NCBI GenBank assembly: GCA_030544235.1 | Contig: CM060470.1 | Coordinates: forward strand, 31,585,809-31,649,808 | Length of the DNA stretch: 64,000 bases | Origin: Lepturacanthus savala | Lineage: Eukaryota; Chordata; Actinopteri; Scombriformes; Trichiuridae | Direction: 5' to 3' | Part shown: one piece after another, positions 1-11,453 of the stretch | Layout: each line of letters opens with the position of its first letter | Numbering within the stretch: the stretch's first letter is position 1 | Program-made: the position numbers and the translations under genes | The notes under the pieces: model-generated | What the model saw: the letters and a program-made list of their open reading frames with translations, nothing else | Databases searched by the model: none | What the model was told of the DNA's origin: nothing

Positions 1-602
1 TTTGAGGTGATATATGGAGGGTCCAGAGACAGAATATGGAAATGAGTTGCTGATAAAGCTATCTGTCAGAGATGCCCCCCCCCCCTCACACACACACCCA
101 CACACCCACACACACACATTCACACGCACGTACAATGTCTCCTGCTGTATCAAGAGCCTCATGAGATGGCTCAGTACCATCCCCAGATCCATCTCTGCAT
201 TGTTTTTTAGAGCTTCATGAGACAAATAGTCCCACTGTGAGCAGAGAAGCCCAGTGATCACTACCTGTTTCAAGATGACGGATCTGACGGATAGACAAAA
301 CTGTACCCTACTTTTCTTTGCATTGCAGATGGTAATCTCTAATGGTGACATGATCAGAATATGGTATTTTATATTTATTCAAAAGATTTTTTGTCTTGTT
401 TCATAGAACCCCTGCTTGTCATGCACACTTTTATCTCCCTACCATCTCCAATCATAGCCCTGTCATTTCAGCTGTCTGCCATCCTATGTGTTGATCCATC
501 CATGAGAAAGTAATCACTGATGTGATTTGAATAAAAATCTAATCTTTACCCTCAATTTCCCTCATCACCTCCTCCTTCTTTCTCCCGGCTCTGCTGCTTC
601 AG
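1..602 (+). other. probable last intron of the gene ending at 764
   Basis: No coding frame is convincing here. It holds a C run followed by a CA microsatellite at 75-118. It ends in a strong polypyrimidine tract and a CAG acceptor at 600-602 that leads into the exon-like stretch from 603. I infer it is intron because of that acceptor. Confidence 0.45.
75..118. repeat. C run plus (CA)n microsatellite
   Basis: Eleven C residues are followed by an interrupted CA repeat with several CCCA interruptions. Confidence 0.9.
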
Positions 603-764
603 GTGTTCCAGAGGCTACGTTTGTCGAACAGAGATGAGGATGCCACACTGGAGGAGCTCCTGCGGTGGCGGCGTGCGCAGTGTGAGGGGCAGGACGACTG
701 GAAGCACCATCCACCCCTGTCTCCATCCCTTCCCCCCACGCTGCTCTGGACCAACAGGAAGTGA
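603..764 (+). CDS. terminal coding exon, probably the 3' end of myo16
   Basis: A pyrimidine-rich tract (CTCCTTCTTTCTCCC) and a CAG acceptor come directly before an open frame of 53 codons that ends in TGA at 762-764. The frame shown assumes phase 0 at the GTG. The predicted tail is rich in charged residues at first (motif LEELLRWRRAQ, residues 16-26) and then Pro/Ser-rich, ending in a Lys before the stop. Base composition is clearly richer in GC and CpG than the flanks, as expected for coding DNA. I do not recognise the peptide as a known domain. In human 13q33-q34, MYO16 lies beside IRS2 and the two converge. This exon (+) and irs2 (-) have the same arrangement, so the C-terminus of unconventional myosin XVI is the best guess. 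The paralogous pair NYAP2-IRS1 on human chromosome 2 is consistent with this. A chance open frame behind a chance acceptor is the alternative. Confidence 0.55.
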   Translation: MFQRLRLSNRDEDATLEELLRWRRAQCEGQDDWKHHPPLSPSLPPTLLWTNRK

Positions 765-1644
765 CAAATGTGTGGTGCAGGCACAAGTATAATTATGAAC
801 TTTCGTCTTCTGTCCTCAGCCACACATGCTTTTATTTTTTTGTTTTGTTTATTTGGACCAAGTAACCTCAAAGCCCAGGGGCTAGGCTCAAGCTCAAAGC
901 CCCAAAGCACGGGCCTAGTCCCTCGGCTGATGGTACTGCCTCTCTGCCTTTGAACTTGACTGTGGAGGATGCCCCAACCCAACCTGCGTAACAGAAGCTC
1001 TACACTATGTGACACTAATAAGTGTCTGCCATGAAAAAATGAGTGGAAAGTAGAGCAGTGGAGATTCCTGAGAAGCTATTTTTGTGTGTGATCAGATATA
1101 AGAAAAAAGAGACAGAAAAATTATGAATTATTATTTATTTTAAGTTCTTCGGGATATACAATATATAATGGAATGGCTGGAATTAAAGAGCAGAGTAGCA
1201 GTATTTTCATGATAGCCAGATGCCTGTCATAATGTACTGCTGCATCCATCTCCAAAACATGGTGCTTATTAAACTTGATGTGCTGTTTCCATCAGTGCTT
1301 GTGTGTGGGAAAATCCCCCACCCACAAGTCTCAGACCTCTCTGAGGTTTACAAGTCAACCAATGCCTTTGGACACCTCTAGTTTTTAGCATTGGTGAGAC
1401 ATGGATCATTTTCAGGTACACAGCTCTTCACTTAGCCACTCACATTTGGACTCTAAGTACTATTGCAGCCCTGGCAACAAGCGACCAGGGGTCAGGGTAA
1501 CCTCAGTAAAAGCCCAAGTTGCACTTCTCTTCCCTATTGTTATCACCAACCTTGAGGAATGAAAGCCTTTGGGCAAATGCAAACTACTGCACTTAACTTT
1601 ACTATGAAATGCAGATCCAAGCACAAATGTGCATTGGTTTGAAC

Positions 1645-1700
1645 GTATAAAGGTAAAAAGGTATAAGGGTATAAGGTATAAAAAGGTATAAAGGTAAAAG
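1645..1700. repeat. imperfect minisatellite, GGTATAA-type unit
   Basis: About seven degenerate copies of AAGGTATAA/AAGGTAAAA stand in direct tandem. Confidence 0.75.
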
Positions 1701-3411
1701 TAGCGTTAGCGGATAGGTATGTAGTTCATGTTGTGAACATGAAACTGTGCCAAAGTAACACAATTTGTGACAGATGTGTCTAAACAAATAAGTATGATTA
1801 TATAAATATGCTGCACAGTAGTAGTCATATAGAGTATGTACAGACTGCTTCAAATGAGATAATTGGCCACATCTTAACTGTTCTTTTGTTTCAATGCTGA
1901 TTCCATGGGCTGTCGAGCTGTCGTACACTTAAAAAGTTGCGACTTAATTCTCATTGTGTCTCATCAACAGCTGAACTGTTTCATACATGCTCAGTGTTGT
2001 TCAGGAGACTGTGCAGAGCTCAGGAACTCATGCACAGATGAACTTGATGTTTGTACAGATTCCATGTCAGCCCTCTCCCTCCCTTCCATCTCCTCTCCCT
2101 ACTTGACTGCAACAAACAGACCCTCCCACTAACTTCCTAATGGATCAAACTGGCTCCATTGGAGTTTCCATAGTAACCACTCTGTAAATAGTGACCAGTG
2201 TCATAAGTTCTTGCTTTTACTATGGCAGGAAAGCACAGAGACTGAGATGAATGACAAGAAAGAGATGAGATAATGCTGTCTATGATAGTGAAACTGAGAT
2301 TTAAGAATGGGGTTAGATGCAATGACTTAAGGTAAAGAGAAGAGGTTTATTTTAAAATGTATCTTTTTTCAGAATGATGTTCATGAAGTTCTTTGTTCTC
2401 TATTTAGTATTATTTGTTCACCCCCACCTCTGGCCCTGTTCTGTTCCTATGATGCGGAGCAGATGTTTTCATTGTATCTGGATGTTTTATTGCACAATGT
2501 TTATGTGGTATGTTGACTTCTGTAATGGGCTGGGTGTGTTTTCGACAAGCTGTTTGATCTTCGAAGGATCGATCTGAATTGTTAGAGCCACAAAGTATTG
2601 ATAGCTCTAATTGATTTCTCATTCCCACTGATCACCCACAGTATGTCTGATTCAGCCTCACAATTGGCAGGACCATCACAGGATTGATCTCAGCTGCTGT
2701 CGGCACATGAAGGCCCACAAATATTTAAAAGGAATTAGAAGAGATCACTGATATCCACGACTCAGCTGAGCTGCATTTTCGACTGACTGGCTGAATGTAT
2801 AAACACAAATTTTAAGTTGACTGTCTGCGCACATCAAAGGAAGCCCTGTGTATCTTATTACTGGACATGCACCTGTATTTTAAAGAGTGTACCTAACTGC
2901 TTAATGTGATTATTGTCTTCAGACTTTATGTATGCAGTTTTTTTTGTTGTTTTTTAAAGCAAGTTAATAACAATGCAGCATTCCTGATAATGTAATAATT
3001 TGCTCCATGATTCACACCTTGTGTGCTGTGATTGGGGTTGCATGAGTAGCGCTGCTGTGCAATGCATTTCTACATGAAGCATTTTCATGGCGCAATTTAT
3101 ACAAGGATTTAAACTTATCCAGTAGACAGGAACCAAGATCGAACTAATCAATCTTTGCCAGTGCCAGTGAAAGAGAATTTATAACCTCTATATTGGTCCT
3201 TTGTTATGAAAATGTCAGATATGTGCATTGCTATGGTTTTATGTATAACCACGTTTACTGAGATCATGAAATGAGGACATTATTTGTTTTTGTTTTTATA
3301 TAGTCTTTTAAATTGTATCAGTACTTTTGACCTTGCATGGCCACATGTTAGGGCCTGGCCCCTTACAACATGCTCATGCTGGAAAGATTTTTTTTTAAAG
3401 GCTATCGAAAG

Positions 3412-3450
3412 ACTGCACTGTGAATCACTGCACTGTGAATCACTGTACTG
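3412..3450. repeat. short tandem repeat, 15-bp unit
   Basis: The unit ACTGCACTGTGAATC occurs twice and continues into a diverged third copy. Confidence 0.75.
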
Positions 3451-6152
3451 TCACCTGTCTTCCATCTACGATGTTTGTCATCCATCCATATTTGCCCTTT
3501 AACTGGCCCCGGCCTGCGCCCATGTCAGCTGCCTCATATCAACACCCTGATGACCCAGCTCAGTCTGTCTAAGTATACCAAATTGCGGCAGCTAGATTAC
3601 TGCCAGTACTGTTGTTAGTCATGAATCTGTAAATTCTCTGCTCTGAGATTAGCTCTCTGGTGCTACAGCCAGTGCAGAATGGCCATTTTATTGTCCCCAG
3701 TCCATGTATAGTTGTCCTTAAAGACCTGTCCTATTTTAGCACCTGAGTAGGGGTATATCACTGCCTTTCATAGTGTTGTTGTTTTTTTATTGTACTCTTT
3801 ATTTTGTACATGACATACAGAATATTTCAACCTGCATACATATGTGTTTGTGGAAAGAAAAAAAGATTCTGATATTTCATAATTATTATGTTCCCAATGT
3901 TTTATAAGTACTGTACATGTACAGCAATAAAGCACATTTGTGGCAATGCTCGTCTTTATCTGTGTGTATATGCATGACCACCATTTCATACCATAGTGAG
4001 AGTATTATTAGCATATTTGGGACATTTTGTCCTGTTCTTGCTACTTGAAAGAATGAGGGTTTGAAGACTTTCTGATTAGATCAGGGTAAGGGTAATGATG
4101 TAATAATGGTGTGAGTCTGTATGCTTGGTGGTATCGTGGAAGAGGGAAAATAAAGGCAATTAAACAATTTCATTGTTAGGTATTTTAATCTCTAATATAT
4201 ATTTAAAGTTATAAACCTTATAATTTAAATCCTGATTTGCTAACAACTGTAAATTGAACATCTTCTCTTTTTCTTGTTTCAAAAATACAGCAAAAAGAAC
4301 AACTAGTGCGTCTGTTTACAGTTCAACTAAAAGAATCACATTGTTTTAATGAAGTCAGTCAGTGAATAATAATTGCAACAATGAACGGATTTCATGCCTC
4401 ACTAGGTAGGAGTTGTTTTCCACACAACAAGTGGGCACAGTAAAAAGTATTGATTACCTTTCTGAAGAGTTGAAGGTGTGGGGTCTATCGTCTGCAACTG
4501 TTTATCTCACAGCTCAGTGGCTGCTCCTCATTTCATTACTCCACTGCAAAACCGAATGTCTATTGCTGGAATAAATGCTAATAAATGCTATCAAAAACTG
4601 TGATTTTTGCAATTTTCAGATTTCCGCCAGTCAGTCATACACAATTACAGGAGAAATTACTCTTCTTAGTAACAATAATAATGTGCATTTGTCCATATTT
4701 TGTCCATAAAAGTCATTTAAAAATTACATCTACTCATGTTGAAATGAGAAGAGGTCTTTCTACCATGCTTAATGACATAATCTCTGTTGTCACCATGAAG
4801 TCCATTCTCAATATACAGTATGTGCACTGAAGGTTTCACATATTTGTCACATATTTGTCTAATTTGTCTTTAGTTGTGTTGTCACAATATCATGCATGTA
4901 TGTCCATGCCTAAAACTCAGGGTTAAGGTGAACACAGAGAATTCCAGAGTCTGTGTCCCTGTCATTGAATGCACAGACTTTGTGGCTGTGAGGTTTTAAA
5001 ACTATTATTTATTTGAATGGAAAGTAGTTTAAATGAAAGCTGTTACCAGCGAGGTCAGACATTAATGGGGATAATGTATCTTAAGAGAGAGTTGATATTG
5101 TTGACTGGTAAATGCAAATCTGTGTGTTTTGCACCCAAAGTATTTGGTGGCTGAAGTTCGCAGGGGCCAATGTAATGCTGTATGATGTGACATTTCCCAG
5201 GAGGCTGCCCCATCTGTTACTGTCCTGCGGCGCTTTATGTTGAGAATCAGGTCAAGACAAGCAGCTAAATGAATGAATGCTGTCCTCCCACATTATTAAC
5301 CTGCTTCAGATACAGTTCATTGGAATTCTGCAAAAAGTGTCATCTCAAGAGCGTGGGAGGCTGTGGCTGAGTTATGTGGCACAGTTAACAGCTCCTTTCA
5401 GGGGAAGATGATTCATACACACCCTAGTGTGTGTACAGTGTGATTATACACTTAATAAATGAGAAGCAAGATGGTTCAGTGAAGCTTAACAAGATTGTTG
5501 AACATTTTTGTGTTCCACAGAAAGGTATTGACTCCAAATAAAAAAAAAAGATCAATATCTTCAATCTACAATTCAATAATGAATTAGAAATGTTTTATTT
5601 CCTGTGTAAAATTGTACACAACTGATAACAGAATTAGACACCAAGGATGATTTTTTTATTTGGTTGTAATAAAAAGCATGTATATACAGCAGAAATAATG
5701 CATTAATCTTATGCATCAGAAATGAACTGATGCAAAAGACACCCTATCAAATTACATAACATTTGGATTATCTGACTGGAATGCAGTTCATTTAAACATA
5801 GATCTAGATCATTTATGATACTTTTTCCCACTATATTTGCATTCTGACAGCATAATTGGTATGACTAGGCCTGCTGAAAAGATCCAATCTAGCAATTGAA
5901 TATTGATTGTTGAATCAAATGTTCATTATAATGCATCATGATTTTATAATTAAAAGTAGTAAACAATCTGTAGAGTGAATTATATTCCTTAAGTGTCAGC
6001 TAATGGTCTGCATATGTACAGACACAAAACAGCCAAATGATACATAAACTATTTCATATTAACCGGTTATAATCCAAACCCCCCTTATTGAGGGGAGCAT
6101 TGAGTTTTATGCATATATATTGCATGAGAAAACCTCAGCTACAACACTAAAT

Positions 6153-6706
6153 TGTAACGGGTGTGTGAGGACACAAACAAGCATCAACCCAAACCACAGG
6201 ATCGTTTAGTGTAGAGTCTTTAATCTTTTCTTGAATGATGTTTACAGCAACAGGCAATAGATGATTAGTCCACACAGAGGCTGAACCAGAGAGTCTCTTG
6301 AGAAGTCTATCTTCTTGCACAAGTTCCAGCAGGTAGACGTAGTCCAGCAGAGTAGCAGCAGGACGCCACACTAGCAGACAAACTCCAGAAAGTGAAGAGT
6401 CAAAGATCAGGATCGGAGACAACAGGCAGACTGGTTTACCGGGAGAATGACGAGGAAGGTTAATCCAAGGCAGGGTCGGCAACAGGCGATCAGTCCAAAA
6501 GAAAATGCTCGAAGGTCTTGCATGAAGGCTAAGAACAATCTAGCAATGAGTCTCTGAACCAGAGAGGCTTAAATACAGGTTTGATCACCTGAGTGCACAG
6601 ATGAACAGAACTGGCTGATGAGGTGGGAGTGGCCAGCAGGGAGAGTGAAGCAGTGGGGAGGAGAGTGGAAAATTACTGGTAGAGTAGCAGAGTAATGGCT
6701 GTGACA
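6153..6706 (-). mobile_element. solo LTR of a Gypsy-like retrotransposon
   Basis: The 554-bp block starts TG (TGTAACGG) and ends CA (GCTGTGACA). It is flanked on both sides by the perfect 5-bp duplication TAAAT (6148-6152 and 6707-6711). The minus strand shows a TATTTAAG promoter-like box near 6570 and an ATTAAA signal near 6210, in the order expected within an LTR. No internal sequence, primer-binding site or second LTR is present. This is the product of recombination between the two LTRs of an inserted element. The superfamily call is by style and by the 5-bp duplication, not by protein homology. Confidence 0.75.
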
Positions 6707-6830
6707 TAAATCTATTTATCTGTTGTCAAACTTAGAGTATCAATATATATCATCAATATCCACATCATCAATACAAAAAGAAAATAGTTTAATATAATAT
6801 CAGTAGGAGGGCTGCCACTAACCGCTATTT

Positions 6831-6954
6831 TCAGTCAGTCATTTTCTATACCCGCTTAGTCCTCATTAGGGTCGCAGGGGTCTGCTGGAGCCAATCCCAG
6901 CACATTAAAGGTGAGAGGCAGAGCTACACCCCAGATGGTCGCCAGCCTATCATG
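6831..6954 (-). mobile_element. 5'-truncated tRNA-derived SINE (family A), 3' half only
   Basis: It matches the 3' half of the full copy at 7494-7861, including the (CTGA)n tail at 6831-6840 (read on the minus strand). The tRNA-like head is missing. The flanks carry a decayed 12-bp duplication: 6819-6830 and 6955-6966 agree at 10 of 12 positions. This is what LINE-driven insertion with 5' truncation leaves behind. Confidence 0.8.
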
Positions 6955-7493
6955 TAACCACGATTTTGAAATTTTATTTAGATTTGAGCCATTTGTGTCA
7001 TTATTTATTATTATACATCTTACAAAATATATTCATGTTCAGTGATGATCCTCCATAAGCCAGTCAAAGCTACAATTTTTTTTTGCTGTTTTCCAAACCC
7101 AGGTTTTGTTTTAGTTAACTATTTTACACATGTATGCCGCCTCCCTGACCTTGTGCTACTTTATGATAACTTTTTTGCTCTACCATAAGTTTAGACATAC
7201 TGTAGATGGCTCTTTTAATTCTTTAGTTGCAATAATTTCTGTTGCTCAAACACTCAATGGAGCCTATGTATAGCAAGTTTCTTGTTAATAAATAAGACTA
7301 CATTTGAAATCAATCCTTGACTTTAGCTTTTATTCTTGCATTGCTGTGCTGCTTGAGTTATGGCATTTATTGCTTTAATTGTATGATGTAATTTTTTGTG
7401 ATGCTTGCAATTGTTGTACACTGAAACTTGATTCGAAGAAAATCGTGAATGAAATTACAATATCTGCCAGAAAAGTCAATTATAAAATCAAAG

Positions 7494-7861
7494 TCAGTCA
7501 GTCAGTCATTTTCTATACCTGCTTATTCCTCATTAGGGTCGCAGGGGTCTGCTGGAGCCTATCCCAGCGCGTTACAGCGAGAGGCAGGGATACACCCCAG
7601 ATGGTCGCCAGCCAATCGTGGGGCACACACACCATTCACTCACACACTCACACCTACGGGCAATTTAGAGTCTCCAATTAACCTCAGCATGTTTTTGGAC
7701 TGTGGGAGGAAGCCGGAGTACCCCGTGAAAACCCACGCAGACACAGGGAGAACATGCAAACTCCACACAGAAAGGTCCCAGACCCAGGACCAAGGAGGTC
7801 TTGAACCTGCGACCTTCTTGCTGTGAGGCAACAGCGCTAACCCCTGCTCCACCGTGTCGCC
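7494..7861 (-). mobile_element. full-length tRNA-derived SINE (family A)
   Basis: Read on the minus strand it begins with a tRNA-like head. The A box is TGGAGCAGGGG (7841-7851) and the B box is GGTTCAAGACC (7797-7807), 33 bp apart, which suits an internal RNA polymerase III promoter. A body of about 250 bp follows, then a tail of CTGA repeats at 7494-7505. A perfect 12-bp target duplication ATAAAATCAAAG flanks it (7482-7493 and 7862-7873). The perfect duplication suggests a fairly recent insertion. It encodes no protein and depends on LINE machinery in trans. Five other copies occur in this window, all in the same orientation. Confidence 0.9.
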
Positions 7862-7990
7862 ATAAAATCAAAGTATTTTTTTAAATAATTAAAATATTAG
7901 GCCTAATCCTGAGTGTGATTTCTATGATTTATGAACAAATAATTGATCTTTAAACTCTAATCTTTTAATTTTTCTATCTATTCATATTTC

Positions 7991-9617
7991 TGTCAGGCCC
8001 AGAGCAGAAGGAGGACTCAGAAGCGGTAATCAGGGTTATGGGTTTTATTGTTCCTGGGCTGCAGCAACAAGGAGCTATGAAATGTACAACAAAACAAAAA
8101 CCTATCCTATGAACTAAATCCAATATCTACCTGAGTCTAGCTACACTTGCACTATGGTAGAAAACAAAAGGGGAACTAAATTCAAAAGAAAAGCACTTCA
8201 CCAAAAGTGGGAAGGACTGGCTAGGAAAAATTTTAACAAAACAAAACTCGCTCCAGAAGGAGGAAAACACTACAATAATCTATCAAGAAAACTAGAAATA
8301 CTATCTAAAGCTAAGAAACAAAAAACAATCCTGAAAGATGAAAAACAGGAAAATAATAAAGGAAAACAATCCCGTAGGACAACACAGCTATGAAACACTG
8401 AAACTAACTATAAAAAAAGGCTATAAAAAAAAATAAAAAACTTACAACAAAAAGAGACCACATTTGGGCAAGGCAAAAGGCTGTGATACGAAGGCTGGCT
8501 TGGGTGCATGGGCGCACATAGCACGGGGGACGCGGGAGACACGTCCCCTGCACATTTACAGTGACATCAATCTGTCCCCCTCTCCAACACTGTCCCTAGG
8601 TAAGTCGACAAACAGGTTAAATAAAGGAGAAACTGATTGCCGCCGAGTTTCTGTAACAAGGTGCATTCAGTTGTACTCGTAAAATTGGAAGTTTGAAGTC
8701 AGAGAAGCACTGAAATCTAGCATCTATACAAGTACAAACATTGGGGTTTTCCTTTCACGCCATTAATATCCTTTCTCTTTTATTCTGTATTCAATGATAT
8801 CCCAGTTTTTCAGCTGGGAAGCGTTCAGTTCTGATTTTATGTTGTTCAGAACTCCGAGTTCCGACGTCCAATAACGCATCATCTCGACCCATGTGTGGTC
8901 CTACGAGGAGCAGGTTCTTTTGCCTGTGCCTGATTCAAAACTGATTCAAATGGCTGAATGATTAATTCAAAGAGTAAGTGGTGATTTATCTATTGAGCCA
9001 GAGAAGGAAACAAAAAAAATCACAGCATTTTTTTTTCCTTTCAAGAACCAAAAGATATAAATATCCAATGCCTGTTGCCTTTCCTAGATGTGGCAATACT
9101 TGTTTTAAGTAGCTAGTCTGAAAATAATATAGAGGCATTTGGGCTTCGGGTAGGCTAATTGTAAAATACCAGCATTCTAGGCTGTAGGTGAAAATCTATA
9201 TTGTTTTATTTTGAATGTATAATATTATATAATAATGTTGACTGCCACTGCTCATTTAGTTTGGAAACTCATAATTGGAATGTATATTGGAGCTTCAGTA
9301 CATATATATGTGTGTGCGCGTGTGCGTATTTGGTCCCCCTCAGTACCACAATGCTATCTATGCCCCTGCTTGGGTGCAATGATCAGGGATGAACAAAGAC
9401 ACTTTGGCACGAGACAAGGGGAAATGCAGACTATAAATACACAAGGAGGGGAAATTGGGAACAGGTGGACACAATCAGGAATCAGGGCAGACAATTAGAC
9501 AGGTGACACATGAGGAAGGGCAAGTGACCTGAAACAAGAGGAAAGTTAGGATTTCAAAATAAAACAGGAAATGCAGATGACAAAAAATCCAGACAAGACA
9601 ATCTCACCACTGTGACA
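7991..9617 (-). repeat. 3' LTR of the Gypsy element, split by a hAT insertion
   Basis: On the minus strand it begins TGTCACAG at 9617 and ends CCTGACA at 7991. Removing the hAT element and one copy of its target duplication leaves about 745 bp. The part at about 9390-9617 aligns closely with the opposite LTR at 11235-11453. An ATAAATAC box (9435-9442) reads as a TATA-like element on one strand. Confidence 0.8.
8507..9368. mobile_element. non-autonomous hAT-like DNA transposon
   Basis: An 862-bp insert is flanked by the perfect 8-bp duplication CTTGGGTG (8499-8506 and 9369-9376), the length typical of hAT elements. Its ends are imperfect inverted repeats: CATGGGCGCACATAGC on the left and CAGGGGCATAGATAGC on the right when read inwards, agreeing at 12 of 16 positions and of the CAGGGGC type common in hAT elements. 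No transposase frame is visible inside, so it would have moved with enzyme from an autonomous relative. It sits inside the Gypsy LTR and is therefore younger than that insertion. Confidence 0.85.
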
Positions 9618-9640
9618 GTACCCCGCCCCCCTCCCACCCC
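9618..9640 (-). other. polypurine tract of the Gypsy element
   Basis: On the minus strand this is a G/A-rich run with few interruptions, immediately before the TG of the 3' LTR, where plus-strand DNA priming takes place in LTR elements. Confidence 0.7.
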
Positions 9641-9642
9641 AG

Positions 9643-11215
9643 GGCTGGCTCTTGACAGCCCTGGTTGGTCGGGATGGTCCCGATGAAAGTACTCGATGAG
9701 CGCTGGGTCCAAGATGAACCGGGAGGGGACCCACTGGTGCTCTTCTGGGCCACATCCCTCCCAGCCCACCAGGTATTGTTTGCTCTGACCTAGGGTGCGC
9801 ATTGCCAATAGTATGTAGACCTTGTATGCAGGGCCGCCCTCGATGACCCCTGGAGGGGATGGGAAGCGGTTGCAGGAGTCCCATCCTTTTTCACTGATGA
9901 GGTCTTGTTGTGGGCGCAGACCAAGCAAGCCTCCACGTATCCCCAGACCTCCTGCTCCATAGCTGGCCACCAGAATCTCCGGGAGATAGCGAACATAGTT
10001 CACTGTACTCCCGGATGACATGACAGGCATGACTTATAGGCCCATTGAATCACCTGAGGTTGCTGGGCCACTGGAACATACAGTCAGTTCTTAGGGCAAC
10101 CTCAAGGTGGGGGACTATTGCCGTTATCCTGTCGCACCTCATTTTCTATCTCCCAAGTTACTACTCAACCACACACATGGAAGGATGGGTTCTGGTTCCT
10201 CTGCAACAGGCTCAGGCTCGTACATTCGAGCATCGGGCCCTGAGAAAAAGAGAATCGGTTAAAGAAGAGTGACCACTTGGCCTAGCATGAGTCTTTTGGC
10301 GTTAGGTAAATACTCTAGGTTCCTGTGGTCAGTCCAGACTATAAATGGCACCTCGGACCCTTCCAGACAGTGTCTCCACTCTTCCAATGCCACCTTGACT
10401 GCCAGGAGCTCACGGTTGCCGACGTCATAGTTTCTCTCTGCTTTGGACAGCCGCCTGGACAGGAATGCGCACGGTTGCATCTTGCCGTTCTGTTCCACTC
10501 GCTGTGAAAGCACTGCCCCAAACCCCTCATTTGAGGCGTCCACTTCCACCATGAACTGGCATCGAGGATCCGGCATCATGAGAATGGGTGTGGTGGTGAA
10601 ACGGGTCTTGAGGTCATTGAATGTAGCCTCAGCCTTTGGAGTCCACTGGAACCGAGTCTTGGTAGAGGTCAGAGCATGTAGGGGGGCCGCAATTGAGCTG
10701 AAACCTCTGATAAATCGCTTGTAAAAGTTAGCAAAACCCAGGAATTGCTGTACCTTTTTGCGACTAGGAGTAGGCCAGTCGGCTACCACTTTGATCTTAG
10801 CCGGGTCCATCTAAATGCTTCCAGGGGCTACAATGATACCCAGGAAGGAGATGGTGGTGGCATGAAATTTTTTTTGGCTTTTTTTGGCTTTCACGTATAG
10901 CTGGTTATCTAGTAAGCAGCATAGTACCTGGTTAACATGGCTCTTGTGAGTCTCTAGGTCAGGGGAATAAATTAAGATGTCATCTAAATAGACAAATACA
11001 AAGTGATCAAGAAAGTCTCTCTAAAAAGGCTTTAGTTAGGCCGAATGCCATAACGAGGTACTCGTAGTGGCCAGTAGGAGTGTTAAACCCAGTTTTCCAC
11101 TCATCCCCCTGCCTTATTCGGATTAAGTGGTACGCATTGCGGAGGTCTAGTTTTATGAAAATCCTGGCTATCTGTAGCTGATTGAAAAGGTCATGAGAGG
11201 CAGGGGGTATCTGTT
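9643..11215 (-). pseudogene. Gypsy pol remnant (RT, RNase H, integrase fragments, chromodomain)
   Basis: Several frames must be joined to read it. From 11215 leftwards there is a reverse transcriptase palm with the motif KLDLRNAYHL and the catalytic YLDD at 10979-10990. The RT connection and RNase H region follow (motif ERNYDVGNRELLAVK), in one open frame to about 10260. A frameshifted linker with stop codons lies at 10030-10260. Next comes the integrase zinc-binding segment (RRFWWPAMEQEV, CLVC). The DDE catalytic core is deleted. The C-terminus is a chromodomain (YLVGWEGCGPEEHQWVPSR) of the kind fish Gypsy integrases carry. Base changes, frameshifts and the lost core make it non-functional. 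Confidence 0.85.
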
Positions 11216-11234
11216 CTGTATCTGTATCTGTTCA

Positions 11235-11453
11235 AAGACACTTTGGTACGAGACAAGCGGAAAAGCAGACTATAAATACACAAGGAGGGGAAATTGGGAA
11301 CAGGTGGACACAATCAGGAATCAGGGCACACGATCAGACAGGTGACACATGAGGAAGAGCAAGTGACCTGAAACGAGAGGAGAGTTAGGACTTCAAAATA
11401 AAACAGGAAATGCACAGGACAAAAAACCCAGAGAAGACGTCACTGCTGTGACA
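11235..11453 (-). repeat. 5' LTR of the Gypsy element, truncated
   Basis: It aligns closely with 9390-9617 and shares the TGTGACA end (plus-strand view). The rest of the LTR is missing. The break abuts pol sequence through a short filler with TCTGTATCTGTATCTGTT repeats at about 11210-11233. A deletion therefore removed the LTR end, primer site, gag and protease together. Confidence 0.8.

Larger units (their letters stand above)
765..6147. other. 3' UTR candidate then intergenic DNA
   Basis: The first part would be the 3' UTR of the exon ending at 764. AATAAA- and ATTAAA-like signals occur, for example near 1181 and 3926, but I cannot choose the real one. A short imperfect repeat of GGTATAA units lies at 1645-1700. 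A 15-bp unit is repeated about 2.5 times at 3412-3450. I see no other gene, RNA gene or recognisable transposon. Confidence 0.5.
7991..11453 (-). mobile_element. degenerate Ty3/Gypsy LTR retrotransposon with chromodomain
   Basis: The parts on the minus strand, right to left, are a truncated 5' LTR (11235-11453), reverse transcriptase, RNase H, an integrase zinc-finger remnant and chromodomain, a polypurine tract, and a 3' LTR (7991-9617) interrupted by a hAT element. Gag, protease, the primer-binding site and the integrase catalytic core are missing. Flanking pentamers ATTTC (7986-7990) and ATATC (11454-11458) differ at one base and may be the decayed target duplication. The element cannot be active. 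Confidence 0.85.

Noticed and set aside
3500..3750. Possible LINE C-terminal remnant (reading like LQPVQNG)
   Set aside because: Similarity is limited to a few residues and no 3' tail or boundaries are visible.
7379..7852. Several 70-125 codon frames around 7.4-7.9 kb and similar ones at 14.2, 23.5 and 58.2 kb
   Set aside because: They are readings through SINE copies, which encode no protein.
8154..8393. Lys-rich 79-codon frame
   Set aside because: It lies in A-rich sequence of the Gypsy LTR with no domain; not a gene.
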